A DNA stretch of 64,000 bases from Panulirus ornatus (Eukaryota; Arthropoda; Malacostraca; Decapoda; Palinuridae), in assembly GCF_036320965.1 (NCBI RefSeq), contig NC_092276.1, positions 5,855,782-5,919,781 of the forward strand, read 5' to 3'. Below, piece by piece: positions 61,969-62,690 of the stretch (its first letter is position 1; each line of letters opens with the position of its first letter). Below the pieces are notes generated by a model. It saw only the letters and a program-made list of their open reading frames with translations, was not told the origin of the DNA and searched no databases. Made by a program: the position numbers and the translations under genes.

Positions 61969-62690
61969 GCATAGATATGTATATGTGCATGTGTGGACAT
62001 GTATGTATATACATGTGTATGTGGGTGGGTTGGGCAATTCTTTAGTCTGTTATCTTGCACTAACTCGCTAACGTGGGAGACAGTGACAAAGTATAATAAT
62101 ATAAAAAATAAATAAAATTTTTTTGTCAAACATAAATCTCACCTCAAACATGATGCGGACATTTGGTGGAATAGACAAACGTTCTCCATTTGGGAGTGTA
62201 AGCAGTTTGTTATCATCCAGCACAGAGTTCAGGTTCTCTACCCATTCAGGGTCAACATCTCCATCAAAGATAATCCATTGCCTCTTGCTGATCTCACCAC
62301 GCACATTGTCAATTATTTTCCTGTAATAGTAAACAACAATATTATTTTAGCCCTTAATTGGTTATTCTCAATGCTAGAAGTTTATAAATACATACATAAC
62401 AAGGTATGCATGGTTTCAATAAAGGCAAAGTAAAGTATATTCAAAATCACTCACCTTAGAATATGGGTAAAGAGGCCGTCTGTCCATTCTCTAGTATTGG
62501 GATCTAAGACACCATACAATGCTTCTTTGCTCATGGCCTTTGGGTCAATGACATGAGCAACACCCTCTATACCCTCAAAGCGTTCTAGAGCCTTTAGGAG
62601 AACATGCCAGGCACTAGACTTTCCAGAGCCACTTGGGCCCACCATCATTAAACCATGGTTCAGATTGCTAATCTGGTATAACTGAAGTAC
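900..62690 (-). CDS. DYNC1H1: Cytoplasmic dynein-1 heavy chain, internal part (14 exons; both ends outside window)
   Basis: This is the motor subunit of cytoplasmic dynein-1, the minus-end-directed microtubule motor for organelle transport, mitosis and nuclear positioning. Joining 62455-62690, 62143-62320, 58768-58974, 53720-53943, 52906-53531, 52582-52780, 44405-44548, 41588-41723, 23450-23575, 20816-23122, 15134-15338, 5178-5389, 1897-2073 and 900-1123 on the minus strand gives 1,733 codons plus 2 nt with no stop and matching phases; every intron is GT-AG. Visible in order: AAA2 Walker [12 protein letters not shown]3 Walker [12 protein letters not shown]4 Walker A GASGAGKT, stalk coiled coil, microtubule-binding domain, second coil, then AAA5. 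Family knowledge: AAA1, AAA3 and AAA4 are the regulated ATPases; AAA2 binds but does not readily hydrolyse ATP. The isoform is called cytoplasmic-1 rather than axonemal or dynein-2 from the close residue match throughout. The 5' part (tail, linker, AAA1) and 3' part (AAA6, C-terminal domain) are not in the window, so promoter and start cannot be given. Confidence 0.97.
1436..1515 (+). repeat. Diverged relative of the hairpin repeat at 55037
   Basis: The stretch runs TGGAACTCTCTCAAGTGGG ... AACCCCAGTGATGCTTCTTAG and lines up with the left arm and loop of the hairpin at 55037-55163 (TTGGAACTCTCTTATACGGG ... AACTCCAGTGCTGCTTCTTAG). The right arm has decayed. Two copies in one window point to a dispersed family. 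The rest of this 773-bp intron (1124-1896) shows nothing I can name. Confidence 0.5.
1897..2073 (-). CDS. DYNC1H1: DYNC1H1 exon: approach to AAA6 (first part)
   Basis: Residues 1601-1659, 59 codons, phase 0/0. Reads [20 protein letters not shown] then [14 protein letters not shown] and [12 protein letters not shown]. Acceptor TTCTTTGGCAG, donor CGG/GTAAGT. Confidence 0.95.
2930..3355 (-). mobile_element. Rearranged RTE LINE 3' fragments
   Basis: Positions 2931-2968 resemble the LINE 3' UTR in plus orientation (GTCAACCATGGAAAGG, GGGGCCTG). From about 2975 the minus-strand 3' UTR follows, and from 3105 to 3355 the minus-strand C-terminal coding region ([20 protein letters not shown]). The intervening ORF part is missing, so at least two internal junctions are present. 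Old and diverged. Confidence 0.65.
3742..3950 (+). mobile_element. Bipartite SINE-like element, diverged copy
   Basis: Reads in the sense order of the element defined at 34416-34661: GAATACTTCCCACGTATTCC, AGGCAACTAA, an A-rich middle, AACAGAGAAGGGGG, CAGTCCTCTGTTCTCAACGC, then the tail CTACCTTGCAAATATGGGAA and an A-rich end. No coding capacity. Confidence 0.65.
3958..4265 (+). mobile_element. Two LINE 3'-tail fragments
   Basis: Two units carry the LINE terminal motif: 3960-4050 (CTATCTCACTGATGCGGGAA, AAGCATAATAAAA) and 4085-4262 (TATGTA-rich stretch, GTGGGTGGGTTGGGCCATTC, CTACCTTGCTAACGCGGGAG, AAGTATAATAAAAATAAA). No RT sequence is attached: short 5'-truncated insertions. Confidence 0.65.
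4266..4462 (-). mobile_element. Bipartite SINE-like element, minus copy
   Basis: In reverse orientation, abutting the preceding LINE tail: ATTCGCCATTTCTTGCGTTA, GAACAGAGGTCTGAGCCTTG, GGGAGGATTTCCAGCCCCCT, ending near ACACATGGGAAG, so the last ~40 bp of its 5' end are missing or diverged. The rest of this intron, to 5177, is AT-rich and unassigned. Confidence 0.65.
5178..5389 (-). CDS. DYNC1H1: DYNC1H1 exon: AAA5-AAA6 region, helical
   Basis: Residues 1530-1600, 212 nt, phase 1 to 0. Reads [40 protein letters not shown] and ends [10 protein letters not shown]. The charged heptad-like pattern is the helical segment after AAA5. Acceptor TTATTACACAG, donor TCG/GTAAGA. Confidence 0.95.
5400..6119. 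other. Intron sequence, nothing recognised
   Basis: Between exon 5178-5389 and the GC-richer block at 6120. The short open stretches on either strand have no recognisable motif. No LINE or SINE core is seen here. Confidence 0.4.
6120..6780. other. GC-richer intronic island, possible solo LTR or regulatory block
   Basis: Base composition changes sharply from the AT-rich surroundings. The block holds ATTGG (inverted CCAAT) motifs near 6400 and 6440 and a GGGTTCGAGAC stretch near 6218 that resembles a pol III B box but lacks a convincing A box. No open frame. Compact size, CCAAT motifs and composition would fit a solo LTR, but I could not define terminal TG/CA repeats or a target-site duplication. 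Confidence 0.25.
6781..8955 (-). other. AT-rich stretch with short lysine-rich open frames, unidentified
   Basis: Minus-strand open pieces at 8075-8353, 7553-7741, 7039-7254 and 6745-6990 are rich in Lys, Glu and Asn and occur in series, as in a decayed coding element. I recognise no RT, endonuclease or transposase motif. A 56-bp direct duplication interrupts it at 6974-7085. It may be an old non-RTE LINE or just AT-biased DNA. Confidence 0.25.
6974..7085 (+). repeat. 56-bp tandem duplication
   Basis: TTTAGTGATCTATTCAATGA starts at 6974 and again at 7030; the 56-bp units differ at one visible position (ATCTGG against ATTTGG). Near identity implies a recent event. Confidence 0.85.
8956..9112 (+). mobile_element. LINE 3'-tail fragment, decayed
   Basis: TATGTA-rich run, GAGCAGATGTGCCTTTCTTC, a worn terminal motif and an AAAATAAAATAAAA end. Same tail subtype as 37550-37770. Confidence 0.5.
9232..9300 (-). mobile_element. Short LINE tail fragment, minus
   Basis: CATCAAGGTAGTGCCAGGAA and GAATGGCCCATCCACTCATA are the reverse complement of the LINE terminal region. It directly precedes the plus-strand LINE at 9317, giving an inverted junction. Confidence 0.5.
9317..10580 (+). mobile_element. RTE LINE, 5'-truncated, young but broken
   Basis: Starts inside the RT ([20 protein letters not shown]) and runs through FADD at about 9618, the C-terminal domain and a shortened 3' UTR to GACAGCGACAAAGCAAAA. 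The reading frame is broken by a 1-nt loss near 9788, a stop in place of Tyr at 9985 and a stop at 10346. It shares the 3'-UTR deletion junction CATGGAAAGCTGTGTAGGT with the copies at 49788 and 54092. It ends tail to tail against the minus copy at 10590. Confidence 0.9.
10590..14765 (-). mobile_element. RTE LINE, old minus copy, split by a nested LINE
   Basis: Present in two pieces, 10590-12598 and 14419-14765. The first covers tail, 3' UTR, C-terminal region and RT ([31 protein letters not shown]) up to the linker; the second continues the linker toward the endonuclease. Frames are broken throughout. The pieces are separated by the insertion 12599-14418, with a 12-bp duplicated target. The stretch 14766-15133 after it shows nothing recognisable. 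Confidence 0.85.
12599..14418 (-). mobile_element. RTE LINE nested in an older LINE, with target-site duplication
   Basis: Minus orientation: the tail (TTATACTTTGTCGC) is at the left and the 5'-truncated end, at the start of RT ([20 protein letters not shown]), at the right. The flanks ACATCTTTTTAT at 12587-12598 and 14418-14429 are identical and are the host LINE's own sequence, as expected for target-primed insertion. The RT frame has several breaks, but long pieces remain ([31 protein letters not shown]). Confidence 0.9.
15134..15338 (-). CDS. DYNC1H1: DYNC1H1 exon: AAA5
   Basis: Residues 1462-1529, 205 nt, phase 0 to 1. Reads [20 protein letters not shown] then [20 protein letters not shown] and [20 protein letters not shown], a highly conserved AAA5 stretch. 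Acceptor GTCTTTCAG. The donor is CAGG/GTTTGT, an unusual +3/+4 context; it is the only choice that keeps phase with the GT GAA TTC start of the next exon. Confidence 0.94.
15985..16535 (+). mobile_element. Decayed RTE-type LINE 5' end: 5' UTR plus endonuclease start
   Basis: ACGAGGCAACTAATAAGGAA and GGCTGAAAACC at 16019-16061 align with the head of the SINE-like element and the 5' UTR at 48608-48753. They are followed by GGCTTAGGCTAGCTTGTCTA at 16128, matching the start of the endonuclease coding region, and then by broken EN frames. It is an independent, old example of head followed by endonuclease. The preceding 15339-15984 is AT-rich and unassigned. Confidence 0.65.
16560..18350 (-). mobile_element. 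Second, more diverged RTE-family LINE
   Basis: Minus-strand broken frames read [58 protein letters not shown] and [17 protein letters not shown], the fingers and palm of an RTE-type RT clearly different from the dominant family ([17 protein letters not shown] there). A small tail fragment of the dominant LINE is embedded near 17610-17665 (CATTAGCGAGGTAGTGGCAG). Stops and frameshifts are frequent. Confidence 0.8.
18881..19219 (+). other. 112-codon proline-rich open stretch, antisense to the host gene
   Basis: Between in-frame stops at 18878 and 19217 lies an open frame with [40 protein letters not shown] and a hydrophobic [13 protein letters not shown] segment. It has no ATG near its start. 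The region 18360-19900 is GC-richer than its surroundings and shows no LINE core. It could be a gag-like or transposon remnant, or chance; I do not recognise it. Confidence 0.3.
19981..20115. repeat. (GAGAA)n microsatellite, about 27 units
   Basis: About 135 bp of a perfect 5-bp repeat, broken only by three GAAGT-type units near 20056-20070. Transcribed with the host gene, it gives a pure pyrimidine (TTCTC)n tract about 700 nt downstream of the giant exon's donor. Confidence 0.98.
20180..20600 (+). mobile_element. Decayed RTE LINE 3' end
   Basis: GGAGGGATGGAGTGAAGG, ATACTGTCAGTGGGCAGAAC and CATGGCATATGAAGC correspond to the LINE C-terminal and 3' UTR (ACGTGCTGTCAGTGGATTGA, CAAGGCATGTGAAGCG), ending with a worn CTACCTTGCTAGGG tail. 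No open frame. Confidence 0.6.
20816..23122 (-). CDS. DYNC1H1: DYNC1H1 giant exon: AAA4, stalk, microtubule-binding domain, start of AAA5
   Basis: Residues 693-1461, 2,307 nt, phase 0/0, by far the largest exon. Begins [20 protein letters not shown]. The AAA4 Walker [10 protein letters not shown] is at about residues 731-739 and Walker [10 protein letters not shown] at about 785-793. Stalk coil 1 starts near residue 982 ([10 protein letters not shown]). The microtubule-binding domain lies at about 1098-1203 (VRSMANPP to MLKRVEPL) and is followed by coil 2. AAA5 opens with [20 protein letters not shown] and the exon ends VLITLGDQ. Acceptor CCTCATACAG, donor CAG/GTATGG. No frameshift or stop. 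That the whole stalk sits in one exon means it cannot be altered by simple cassette splicing. Confidence 0.98.
23450..23575 (-). CDS. DYNC1H1: DYNC1H1 exon: short pre-AAA4 exon
   Basis: Residues 651-692, 126 nt, phase 0/0. Reads [20 protein letters not shown] then [20 protein letters not shown] and LK. Acceptor GGTATTTTTCAG, donor TTAAG/GTATGT. It lies between an 18-kb intron and a 327-bp intron, so skipping it would keep the frame but remove a conserved segment. Confidence 0.95.
23620..26535 (-). mobile_element. RTE LINE, long minus copy (endonuclease to tail)
   Basis: About 2.9 kb. From its 3' end: tail with TACTTTGTCG near 23630, full-type 3' UTR (no internal deletion) to about 24100, C-terminal domain, RT, linker and the second half of the endonuclease ([20 protein letters not shown]) at 26348-26520. 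It has multiple frameshifts; the longest piece, 24963-25472, reads [20 protein letters not shown] and [14 protein letters not shown]. The palm motif is mutated ([10 protein letters not shown]). It starts 45 bp upstream of exon 23450-23575. Confidence 0.9.
26752..30060 (-). mobile_element. RTE LINE, longest minus copy, with nested tail insertion
   Basis: The fullest copy in the window: tail and 3' UTR to about 27230, C-terminal and RT to 28430, linker to 29400, endonuclease to about 30057, lacking only the first ~25 residues. The palm motif region is disrupted near 27950-28020 and part of the RT between FADD and DALWKV is deleted. It is interrupted at 28748-28972 by a LINE tail fragment. The flank 30061-30744 is unassigned intron. 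Confidence 0.88.
28748..28972 (-). mobile_element. LINE 3'-tail insertion inside another LINE
   Basis: TTTTACTTTGTCGCTGTTTC and GCGAGGTAGCGCAAGG, then the TATGTA-complement stretch, form a ~225-bp 5'-truncated LINE tail. The host breaks at CCAAAACATCTTTTT and resumes at CCTAAAATATAATG, the same place that is split at 12598 in another copy. No clear target-site duplication; about 14 bp of target seem lost. Confidence 0.8.
30745..31694 (+). mobile_element. Decayed RTE LINE, endonuclease end to RT start
   Basis: Starts within EN (GGAATACCTGGTTTAAAAAG) and runs through the linker to [19 protein letters not shown] bases at 31690. Frames broken. It ends abruptly at a head-to-head junction with the minus copy at 31695. 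Confidence 0.75.
31695..33312 (-). mobile_element. RTE LINE, minus copy, 3' UTR to linker
   Basis: Begins within the 3' UTR (GGCACGTCGACCCCAGTATA), without tail, and runs to the linker ([20 protein letters not shown]) at about 33300. RT pieces include [10 protein letters not shown] and [11 protein letters not shown]. Together with the preceding plus fragment it forms an inverted pair covering the RT start. Confidence 0.8.
33325..33485 (+). mobile_element. Bipartite SINE-like element, 3' half
   Basis: A run of about 26 T followed by CCCAAAAGAAGGAACAGAGA, CAAAGGCCCAGTCCTCTGTT, CTTAACGCTACCTCGCTAAT, ATGGCGAATAGTTTG and an A/G-rich end. The 5' head is missing, probably because of slippage or truncation at the T run. 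Confidence 0.75.
33490..34815 (-). mobile_element. RTE LINE minus copy, split by a SINE-like element
   Basis: Tail near 33490, 3' UTR to about 33780, C-terminal region to 34415, then an insertion at 34416-34661, then the continuation 34662-34815 (NVNKSKV, LRVN region). A short internal duplication of CTCAACTTTCTTCTTTCACA sits at 34689-34765. The palm region is absent. Confidence 0.88.
34416..34661 (-). mobile_element. Bipartite SINE-like element, type copy with 14-bp target duplication
   Basis: Inserted in the LINE above; ATAACCTTACTCTT at 34402-34415 is repeated exactly at 34662-34675, which fixes the ends. Sense order on the minus strand: 5' TATCCCTGGGGATAGGGGAG, then GTCGTAGAAGGCGACTAAAA, a T11 run, CAAAAGAAGGAACAGAGAAG, CAAAGGCTCAGTCCTCTGTT, and the tail CTACCTCGTTGATGCGGGAA ending in an A/G-rich stretch. 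The first ~200 nt match the LINE 5' UTR and the last ~40 match the LINE 3' terminus. Non-coding; no convincing pol III A and B boxes were found. Other copies: 3742, 4266, 33325, 35113, 56037. Confidence 0.88.
34835..35112 (+). mobile_element. LINE 3' UTR and tail fragment
   Basis: TTCTGTGGGGCCTGGATATA, GTGGTTTCGGTGCATTACAC and ACTCAGTGTGAATGAATGTG, then the older 3'-UTR subtype GGTGATGCTGTTTCCTGTGG and the TATGTA run. No coding part. Confidence 0.75.
35113..35284 (-). mobile_element. Bipartite SINE-like element, 5'-truncated
   Basis: Minus orientation: ATTCGCCATTTCCCACATTA, GGAACAGAAGACTGAGCC, TTCTCTGTTCCTTCTTTCGG, GGATTTCCAGCCGCCTGCTC, AAGTCGCCTTTTATGACATG; the first ~70 nt of the element are absent. It is directly followed by a plus-strand LINE. Confidence 0.75.
35285..37545 (+). mobile_element. RTE LINE with long open RT frame
   Basis: 5'-truncated in the endonuclease ([20 protein letters not shown] at 35287), with an almost undisturbed frame through linker and RT, then a ~480-bp deletion joining GAAATGGTTTG (37285) to GCGAGGTGGCGATGG in the 3' UTR. Tail to about 37545 (CACTAATGAGGGAGACAGCA, AACAAAGCAAAATAAAAA). Few substitutions, so a recent copy. Confidence 0.92.
35635..37317 (+). pseudogene. RTE reverse transcriptase ORF (560 aa), catalytic Asp lost
   Basis: Stop-free frame for linker, RT and part of the C-terminal domain: [80 protein letters not shown]. The palm motif that reads FADD in sister copies is FAHD here (G to C at 36730), which removes a metal-binding aspartate; family knowledge predicts an inactive enzyme. 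The end is aberrant ([12 protein letters not shown]) because of the 3' deletion. The endonuclease is absent except for a stub upstream. Confidence 0.88.
37550..37770 (+). mobile_element. Two LINE tail fragments in tandem
   Basis: 37553-37660 (CACTACCTTGCTGACAAGGA, then AATAATAATAATAATAA) and 37665-37770 (GAGCAGGTGTGCCTTTCTTT, TTGCTAATGCAGGAGACAAG, AAGTATAAAGAAAAAAAA). Same worn subtype as 8956-9112. Confidence 0.6.
38337..38448 (+). repeat. 56-bp tandem duplication in old LINE
   Basis: TGAGTACGAAGGATGTTACG begins at 38337 and again at 38393; the units are identical over 55 or 56 bp, although the surrounding LINE is ancient. Confidence 0.9.
39425..39535. other. Foreign insert in old LINE, unidentified
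   Basis: The collinear LINE breaks after AGTGTACCTAGTAA and resumes at ATTGAGAGGGTGAACG. Between lies a T-rich start, GATGTTGAAGGCTGCAGTCA, TGGACGAAAGTCCAAAACAA and a purine-rich end. It could be a fragment of another short element. No coding potential. Confidence 0.4.
40413..41144 (+). repeat. 366-bp near-perfect tandem duplication
   Basis: GGGCTATAGATGAAAATGTG at 40413 recurs at 40779, and the downstream sequence repeats to about 41144 at a constant 366-bp offset with only a few differences (e.g. GGTTGAC against GGGTGAC). The unit is C-terminal and 3'-UTR sequence of the old LINE. Confidence 0.92.
41588..41723 (-). CDS. DYNC1H1: DYNC1H1 exon: AAA3-AAA4 junction (second part)
   Basis: Residues 605-650. 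Reads [40 protein letters not shown] and AIALK, matching the conserved helical stretch before AAA4. Acceptor TTTTACTACCAG, donor AAAG/GTAGTT. It precedes the largest intron seen here (18,012 bp). Confidence 0.95.
41724..42485. other. Intron sequence, nothing recognised
   Basis: AT-rich, no open frame of note, no LINE or SINE core. Lies between exon 41588-41723 and the minus LINE starting at 42490. Confidence 0.4.
42490..43435 (-). mobile_element. RTE LINE, minus, tail to C-terminal region
   Basis: Tail (TTTTGCTTTGTCGCTGTCTC), full-type 3' UTR, then [32 protein letters not shown] and [20 protein letters not shown]; 5'-truncated at about 43430. A single stop (43230) interrupts otherwise readable frames: moderately young. 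Confidence 0.88.
43436..44262 (-). mobile_element. Diverged RTE LINE, linker and endonuclease
   Basis: Minus-strand equivalents of the linker (CATCCCACCACTTACTC) and of the endonuclease GDLNA region (CCTTCAAATCACCTATCACT), FKESFI-like and GAPGSD-like segments follow in order. All frames are broken. Stretch 44263-44404 is unassigned. Confidence 0.6.
44405..44548 (-). CDS. DYNC1H1: DYNC1H1 exon: AAA3-AAA4 junction (first part)
   Basis: Residues 557-604, 144 nt. Reads [20 protein letters not shown] then [20 protein letters not shown] and RGICEAI. No stop-free ORF of 60 codons covers it; it was found by phase-consistent reading between exons. Acceptor TCTATTTTTCAG, donor ATAAG/GTAATT. Confidence 0.94.
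44621..44885 (+). repeat. 135-bp tandem duplication across an intron/LINE junction
   Basis: TATGATACAATACTGATTAC starts at 44621 and again at 44756. Each unit contains about 105 bp of intron sequence plus the first ~30 bp of the LINE fragment (GTGTGATGTCCCCAT). Only the second continues into the LINE. Confidence 0.9.
44860..45475 (+). mobile_element. RTE LINE fragment, RT palm to C-terminal
   Basis: Starts at the [22 protein letters not shown] (GCAGGGGTGTGATGTCCCCA) and runs to GTGTGGTGTGAGGTAG at 45470, where it changes without spacer into the start of an endonuclease region. The FADD-equivalent is damaged (TTCACCAGTGATAAA). Frames broken. Confidence 0.75.
45476..47758 (+). mobile_element. 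RTE LINE, endonuclease to end of RT
   Basis: GGCTCAGATTGGGGTGTCTA at 45478 starts EN ([47 protein letters not shown]). It continues through linker and RT ([56 protein letters not shown]) and stops at GAGGGTCAAG (47758). Several stops and frameshifts. It is interrupted at its 3' side by an inverted segment. Confidence 0.88.
47756..48607 (-). pseudogene. RTE LINE endonuclease ORF (283 aa), inverted segment
   Basis: Stop-free APE-like endonuclease: start [20 protein letters not shown], then [80 protein letters not shown] and a final DHYLVEAK. Catalytic Asn, Glu, Asp/Asn (GDLN) and His (DH) equivalents are visible; MPDH replaces the usual MSDH. Ends [11 protein letters not shown], then a junction into plus-strand LINE. 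This is the only copy here with the LINE's own N-terminus, so it gives the ORF start. Confidence 0.85.
47757..48753 (-). mobile_element. Inverted 5' segment of RTE LINE (5' UTR and endonuclease)
   Basis: The minus-strand 5' end is at about 48753 (TATCCCTGGGGATAGGGGAG, the same first bases as the SINE-like element). The 5' UTR follows to 48608 (GTCGTAGAAGGCAACTAAAG, TTAACTTTCTAAAAGGGGAA), then the EN ORF. The left junction shares CAAGTC with the plus-strand LINE. The plus LINE resumes at 48754 with only about 15 bp of consensus missing relative to 47758. Confidence 0.82.
48754..49787 (+). mobile_element. RTE LINE 3' segment (C-terminal region, full 3' UTR, tail)
   Basis: GTTTGAATGGAGAATAACTG through [40 protein letters not shown] and [20 protein letters not shown], a stop at 49259, then the undeleted 3' UTR and tail ending CACTAACACAGGAGACAGTG, AAAATAAAAATAAA. 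Forms one unit with the inverted segment before it, or with the LINE at 45476. Confidence 0.88.
49788..51107 (+). mobile_element. RTE LINE, young, 5'-truncated
   Basis: Starts [20 protein letters not shown]; intact FADD (50141-50152), then stops at 50221 and 50284, after which the frame is open to 50900. It carries the shortened 3' UTR (CATGGAAAGCTGTGTAGGT at 50950) and an A-rich tail. Inserted directly after the tail of the preceding copy, and followed by a (TA)n run. Confidence 0.9.
51108..51137. repeat. (TA)n microsatellite
   Basis: About 30 bp of alternating TA after an A-rich LINE tail. A similar, longer run is at 61921-61964 after the tail of the youngest LINE, suggesting growth from the AATA tail end. 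Confidence 0.9.
51138..52362 (-). mobile_element. RTE LINE, inverted RT segment
   Basis: On the minus strand runs from [20 protein letters not shown] at 52360 through [45 protein letters not shown] (small insertion near 51720) and the palm [11 protein letters not shown] to VSLNGE at 51138. No tail. Its upstream end abuts a plus-oriented LINE tail, an arrangement typical of 5' inversion. Only 220 bp from exon 52582-52780. Confidence 0.88.
52363..52560 (+). mobile_element. LINE tail, plus orientation
   Basis: GAATTATGTACATGGGTATA, the TATGTA run, GTTGGGCAATTCCTTCATCT, CTACCTCGCTAATGCGGGAG and the end AAAGTATAATAAATAAAT. Probably the 3' part of the same insertion as 51138-52362. Confidence 0.8.
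52582..52780 (-). CDS. DYNC1H1: DYNC1H1 exon: AAA3 sensor and C-terminal helices
   Basis: Residues 491-556. Reads [20 protein letters not shown], then [20 protein letters not shown] and [14 protein letters not shown]. The [10 protein letters not shown] segment is the AAA3 sensor-1 region. Acceptor TCTCACACAG, donor CTCAG/GTAAGT (consensus). The next exon is 8.0 kb away, across a LINE cluster. Confidence 0.96.
52906..53531 (-). CDS. DYNC1H1: DYNC1H1 exon: AAA3 ATPase core
   Basis: Residues 282-490, 626 nt, phase 2 to 1. Carries [20 protein letters not shown], the AAA3 Walker [11 protein letters not shown], Walker [12 protein letters not shown] and the [18 protein letters not shown] segment. 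In this family AAA3 hydrolyses ATP and gates AAA1 and microtubule release, and the key Lys, Thr, Asp and Glu are all present. Donor TCAG/GTTAGT, a slightly weak variant. Confidence 0.97.
53608..53689. repeat. (CA)n microsatellite, (UG)n in the pre-mRNA, plus A10
   Basis: About 82 bp of CA with four T interruptions, followed by ten A. It fills almost half of the 188-bp intron between the two first AAA3 exons. In the transcript it is (UG)n, ending 76 nt before the acceptor of exon 52906-53531. Confidence 0.97.
53720..53943 (-). CDS. DYNC1H1: DYNC1H1 exon: start of the AAA3 region
   Basis: Residues 208-281, phase 0 to 2. Contains [32 protein letters not shown] and [13 protein letters not shown], the helical segment leading into AAA3. 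Acceptor TTGTAACAG, donor GAGAG/GTAAAT. It is followed by a 188-bp intron largely made of a CA/TG microsatellite. Confidence 0.96.
54092..54990 (+). mobile_element. RTE LINE, young, 3' third only
   Basis: Starts at CAGAAGCTGGTGACTGAG, with a 30-bp internal loss near 54173, then an open frame 54190-54801 ([20 protein letters not shown] to [11 protein letters not shown]), the shortened 3' UTR junction at 54856 and the tail AAAGTATAATAAAAAATAAT. It lies 150 bp upstream of exon 53720-53943 in the transcript. Confidence 0.9.
55037..55163. repeat. Long hairpin (inverted repeat, ~60-nt arms)
   Basis: The left arm contains CTCTTATACGGGTGGCCACA, ACAATAGACTCTC and CCAGTGCTGCT; the right arm AGCAGCACTGG, GAGAGCCTATTGTCGTGG and CCACCTCTATAAGAG. The centre is a perfect 11-bp stem with a TCTT loop. The arms pair over nearly their whole length with few mismatches. No ORF. Related to 1436-1515. Confidence 0.88.
55563..56012 (-). mobile_element. RTE LINE fragment, RT start and linker
   Basis: Minus-strand equivalents of EQHCGFRS, KGKGDKG and EDW, and ORF pieces [16 protein letters not shown] and [20 protein letters not shown]. Frames broken. No tail attached. Confidence 0.75.
56037..56282 (-). mobile_element. Bipartite SINE-like element, full length
   Basis: Same ends as the type copy: left TTTCTTTCAAACTATTCACC, ATTTGCAAGGTAGCGCCAAG, GAACAGAGGACTGGGCC, GGATTTCCAGCCGCCCGCTT, GTCGCCTTCTACAACAGG and right CTCCCCTATCCCCAGGAATA. About 246 bp, so length and both ends agree with 34416-34661. 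Confidence 0.85.
56283..56640. other. Worn LINE tail then unassigned sequence
   Basis: 56286-56400 resembles the reverse complement of an older LINE 3' UTR (CTTGCCTTCATCCATTCCTG, CCCACAGGAAAGAGCATTGC). From 56400 to 56640 I see nothing recognisable. Confidence 0.45.
56660..58540 (+). mobile_element. Old RTE LINE, endonuclease and RT start
   Basis: Collinear decayed copy: EN start near 56668 (GAATGTGTGTGGATGTAAAC), GGGAATACCTGGTTTAAAAA at 57202, linker to about 57850, RT start (GCAGGAGTGGATGGTACTGC at 58084), then GGATGTGTGGATCAGGTGTT at 58383 and the [20 protein letters not shown] at 58490, where it ends. Full of stops. Confidence 0.72.
58545..58640 (+). repeat. LINE tail fragment with 30-bp direct repeat
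   Basis: AATGAGGCCATTTCTTCATC occurs at about 58547 and 58577; the second is followed by a worn terminal motif (GGTGCCTCCTTGCTAATGTG). Ends about 130 bp from exon 58768-58974. Confidence 0.6.
58768..58974 (-). CDS. DYNC1H1: DYNC1H1 exon: end of AAA2 and acidic AAA2-AAA3 linker
   Basis: Residues 139-207, phase 0/0, 69 codons. It starts [20 protein letters not shown] (sensor region of AAA2) and ends in a charged low-complexity stretch with EETEED and KKTEKKKDD, the variable linker seen at this place in all cytoplasmic dyneins. Acceptor ATTTTTCAG, donor CAG/GTAAAA. Confidence 0.96.
59030..59091 (-). mobile_element. Short inverted LINE tail
   Basis: TTTTTTTTTCAATACTTGGT, GTAAGCGAGGTGGTGCCAGG is the reverse complement of a LINE terminus; it adjoins the plus-strand LINE that starts at 59092 and lies 56 bp upstream of exon 58768-58974 in the transcript. 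Confidence 0.6.
59969..61801 (+). CDS. RTE reverse transcriptase ORF (610 aa), intact palm, no endonuclease
   Basis: Longest retroelement frame in the window. The first ~12 residues ([12 protein letters not shown]) are read from the tail of the host LINE; real LINE coding starts at [18 protein letters not shown] motifs in order: [93 protein letters not shown] and catalytic [11 protein letters not shown]; then the C-terminal domain with [32 protein letters not shown] and [14 protein letters not shown]. The missing endonuclease means it cannot be autonomous, but RT itself may be functional. Antisense to the host gene, inside the intron between the AAA2 exons. Confidence 0.88.
   Translation: MYICICLCMYVCESWGERVSLNFRENKKTFWKEVNKVRKTREQMGTSVKGANGDVITSSGDVRRRWSEYFEGLLNVFDDRVADIGCFGRGGVQSARVRENELVNREEVVKAVQKMKAGKAAGLDGIVVEFIKKGGDCIVDWLVRLFNVCMTHGEVPEDWRNACIVPLYKGKGDKSECSNYRGISLLSIPGKLYGRVLIERVKACTEHQIGEEQCGFRSGRGCVDQVFALKNVCEKYLEKQMHLYVAFMDLEKAYDRVDRDALWKVLRIYGVGGKLLEAVKSFYRGCKACVRVGREESDWFSVNVGLRQGCVMSPWLFNLFMDGVVREVNARVLERGASMKSVGDERAWEVSQLLFADDTALVADSCEKLQKLVTEFGKVCERRKLRVNVNKSKVIRYSRVEGQVNWEVSLNGEKLEEVKCFRYLGVDLAADGTMEVEVDHRVGEGAKILGALKNVWKSRTLSWKAKMGMFEGIVVPTMLYGCEAWTMDRVVRRRMDVLEMRCLRTMCCVRWFDRVSNVRVREMCGNKKSVVERAEEGVLKWFGHMERMSEERLTKRIYVSEVEGTRRRGRPNWRWKDGAKKILCDRGLNMQEGERRAKNRVNWSDVVYQG
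60004..61964 (+). mobile_element. Youngest RTE LINE, nested in an older LINE's tail
   Basis: 5'-truncated at GAGAGTTGGGGTGAGAGAGT (linker), complete through RT and C-terminal region. The 3' UTR carries a larger deletion joining CAAGGCATG to TGTATGGGGGTGGG (61830) at CATGTG microhomology. Terminal CTACCTCGCAAATGCGGGAG, A13 and a (TA)n run of about 44 bp. No frameshift or stop in the coding part. Confidence 0.92.
61921..61964. repeat. (TA)n microsatellite
   Basis: About 44 bp of TA following A13 at the end of the nested LINE. Can form a cruciform and is likely length-variable. Confidence 0.93.
62143..62320 (-). CDS. DYNC1H1: DYNC1H1 exon: AAA2 Walker B region
   Basis: Residues 79-138. It completes a split Arg codon (AG/G) and reads [18 protein letters not shown] then [18 protein letters not shown], the AAA2 Walker B and following helix, and ends at PPNVRIMFE. 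Acceptor TATTACAG, donor GAG/GTGAGA, phase 0 out. The nearest repeat, the 3' tail of a LINE, ends only about 25 bp from the donor. Confidence 0.96.
62455..62690 (-). CDS. DYNC1H1: DYNC1H1 exon: AAA2 Walker A
   Basis: Residues 1-78 of the visible protein, phase 0 in and 2 out. It opens with VLQLYQ after a TTTGCAG acceptor and holds the AAA2 P-loop GPSGSGKS (residues 18-25), followed by the conserved [16 protein letters not shown] segment and [16 protein letters not shown]. The donor is AAG/GTGAGT at 62454. A 134-bp intron separates it from the next exon. It is the most 5' exon visible; upstream exons lie beyond 64000. Confidence 0.96.

Larger units (their letters stand above)
59092..62115 (+). 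mobile_element. RTE LINE 3' third, split by the youngest LINE
   Basis: In two pieces. 59092-60003: open frame 59105-59740 ([20 protein letters not shown] to ALNGLNQSM), undeleted 3' UTR (GGGCCTGGATGTGGAAAGGG, GTGGCGATGGGAATGAATAA) and the start of the tail. 61965-62115: the rest of the tail (GTGGGTGGGTTGGGCAATTC, TAACTCGCTAACGTGGGAGA, AAAGTATAATAATAT). The insertion 60004-61964 separates them. Confidence 0.85.
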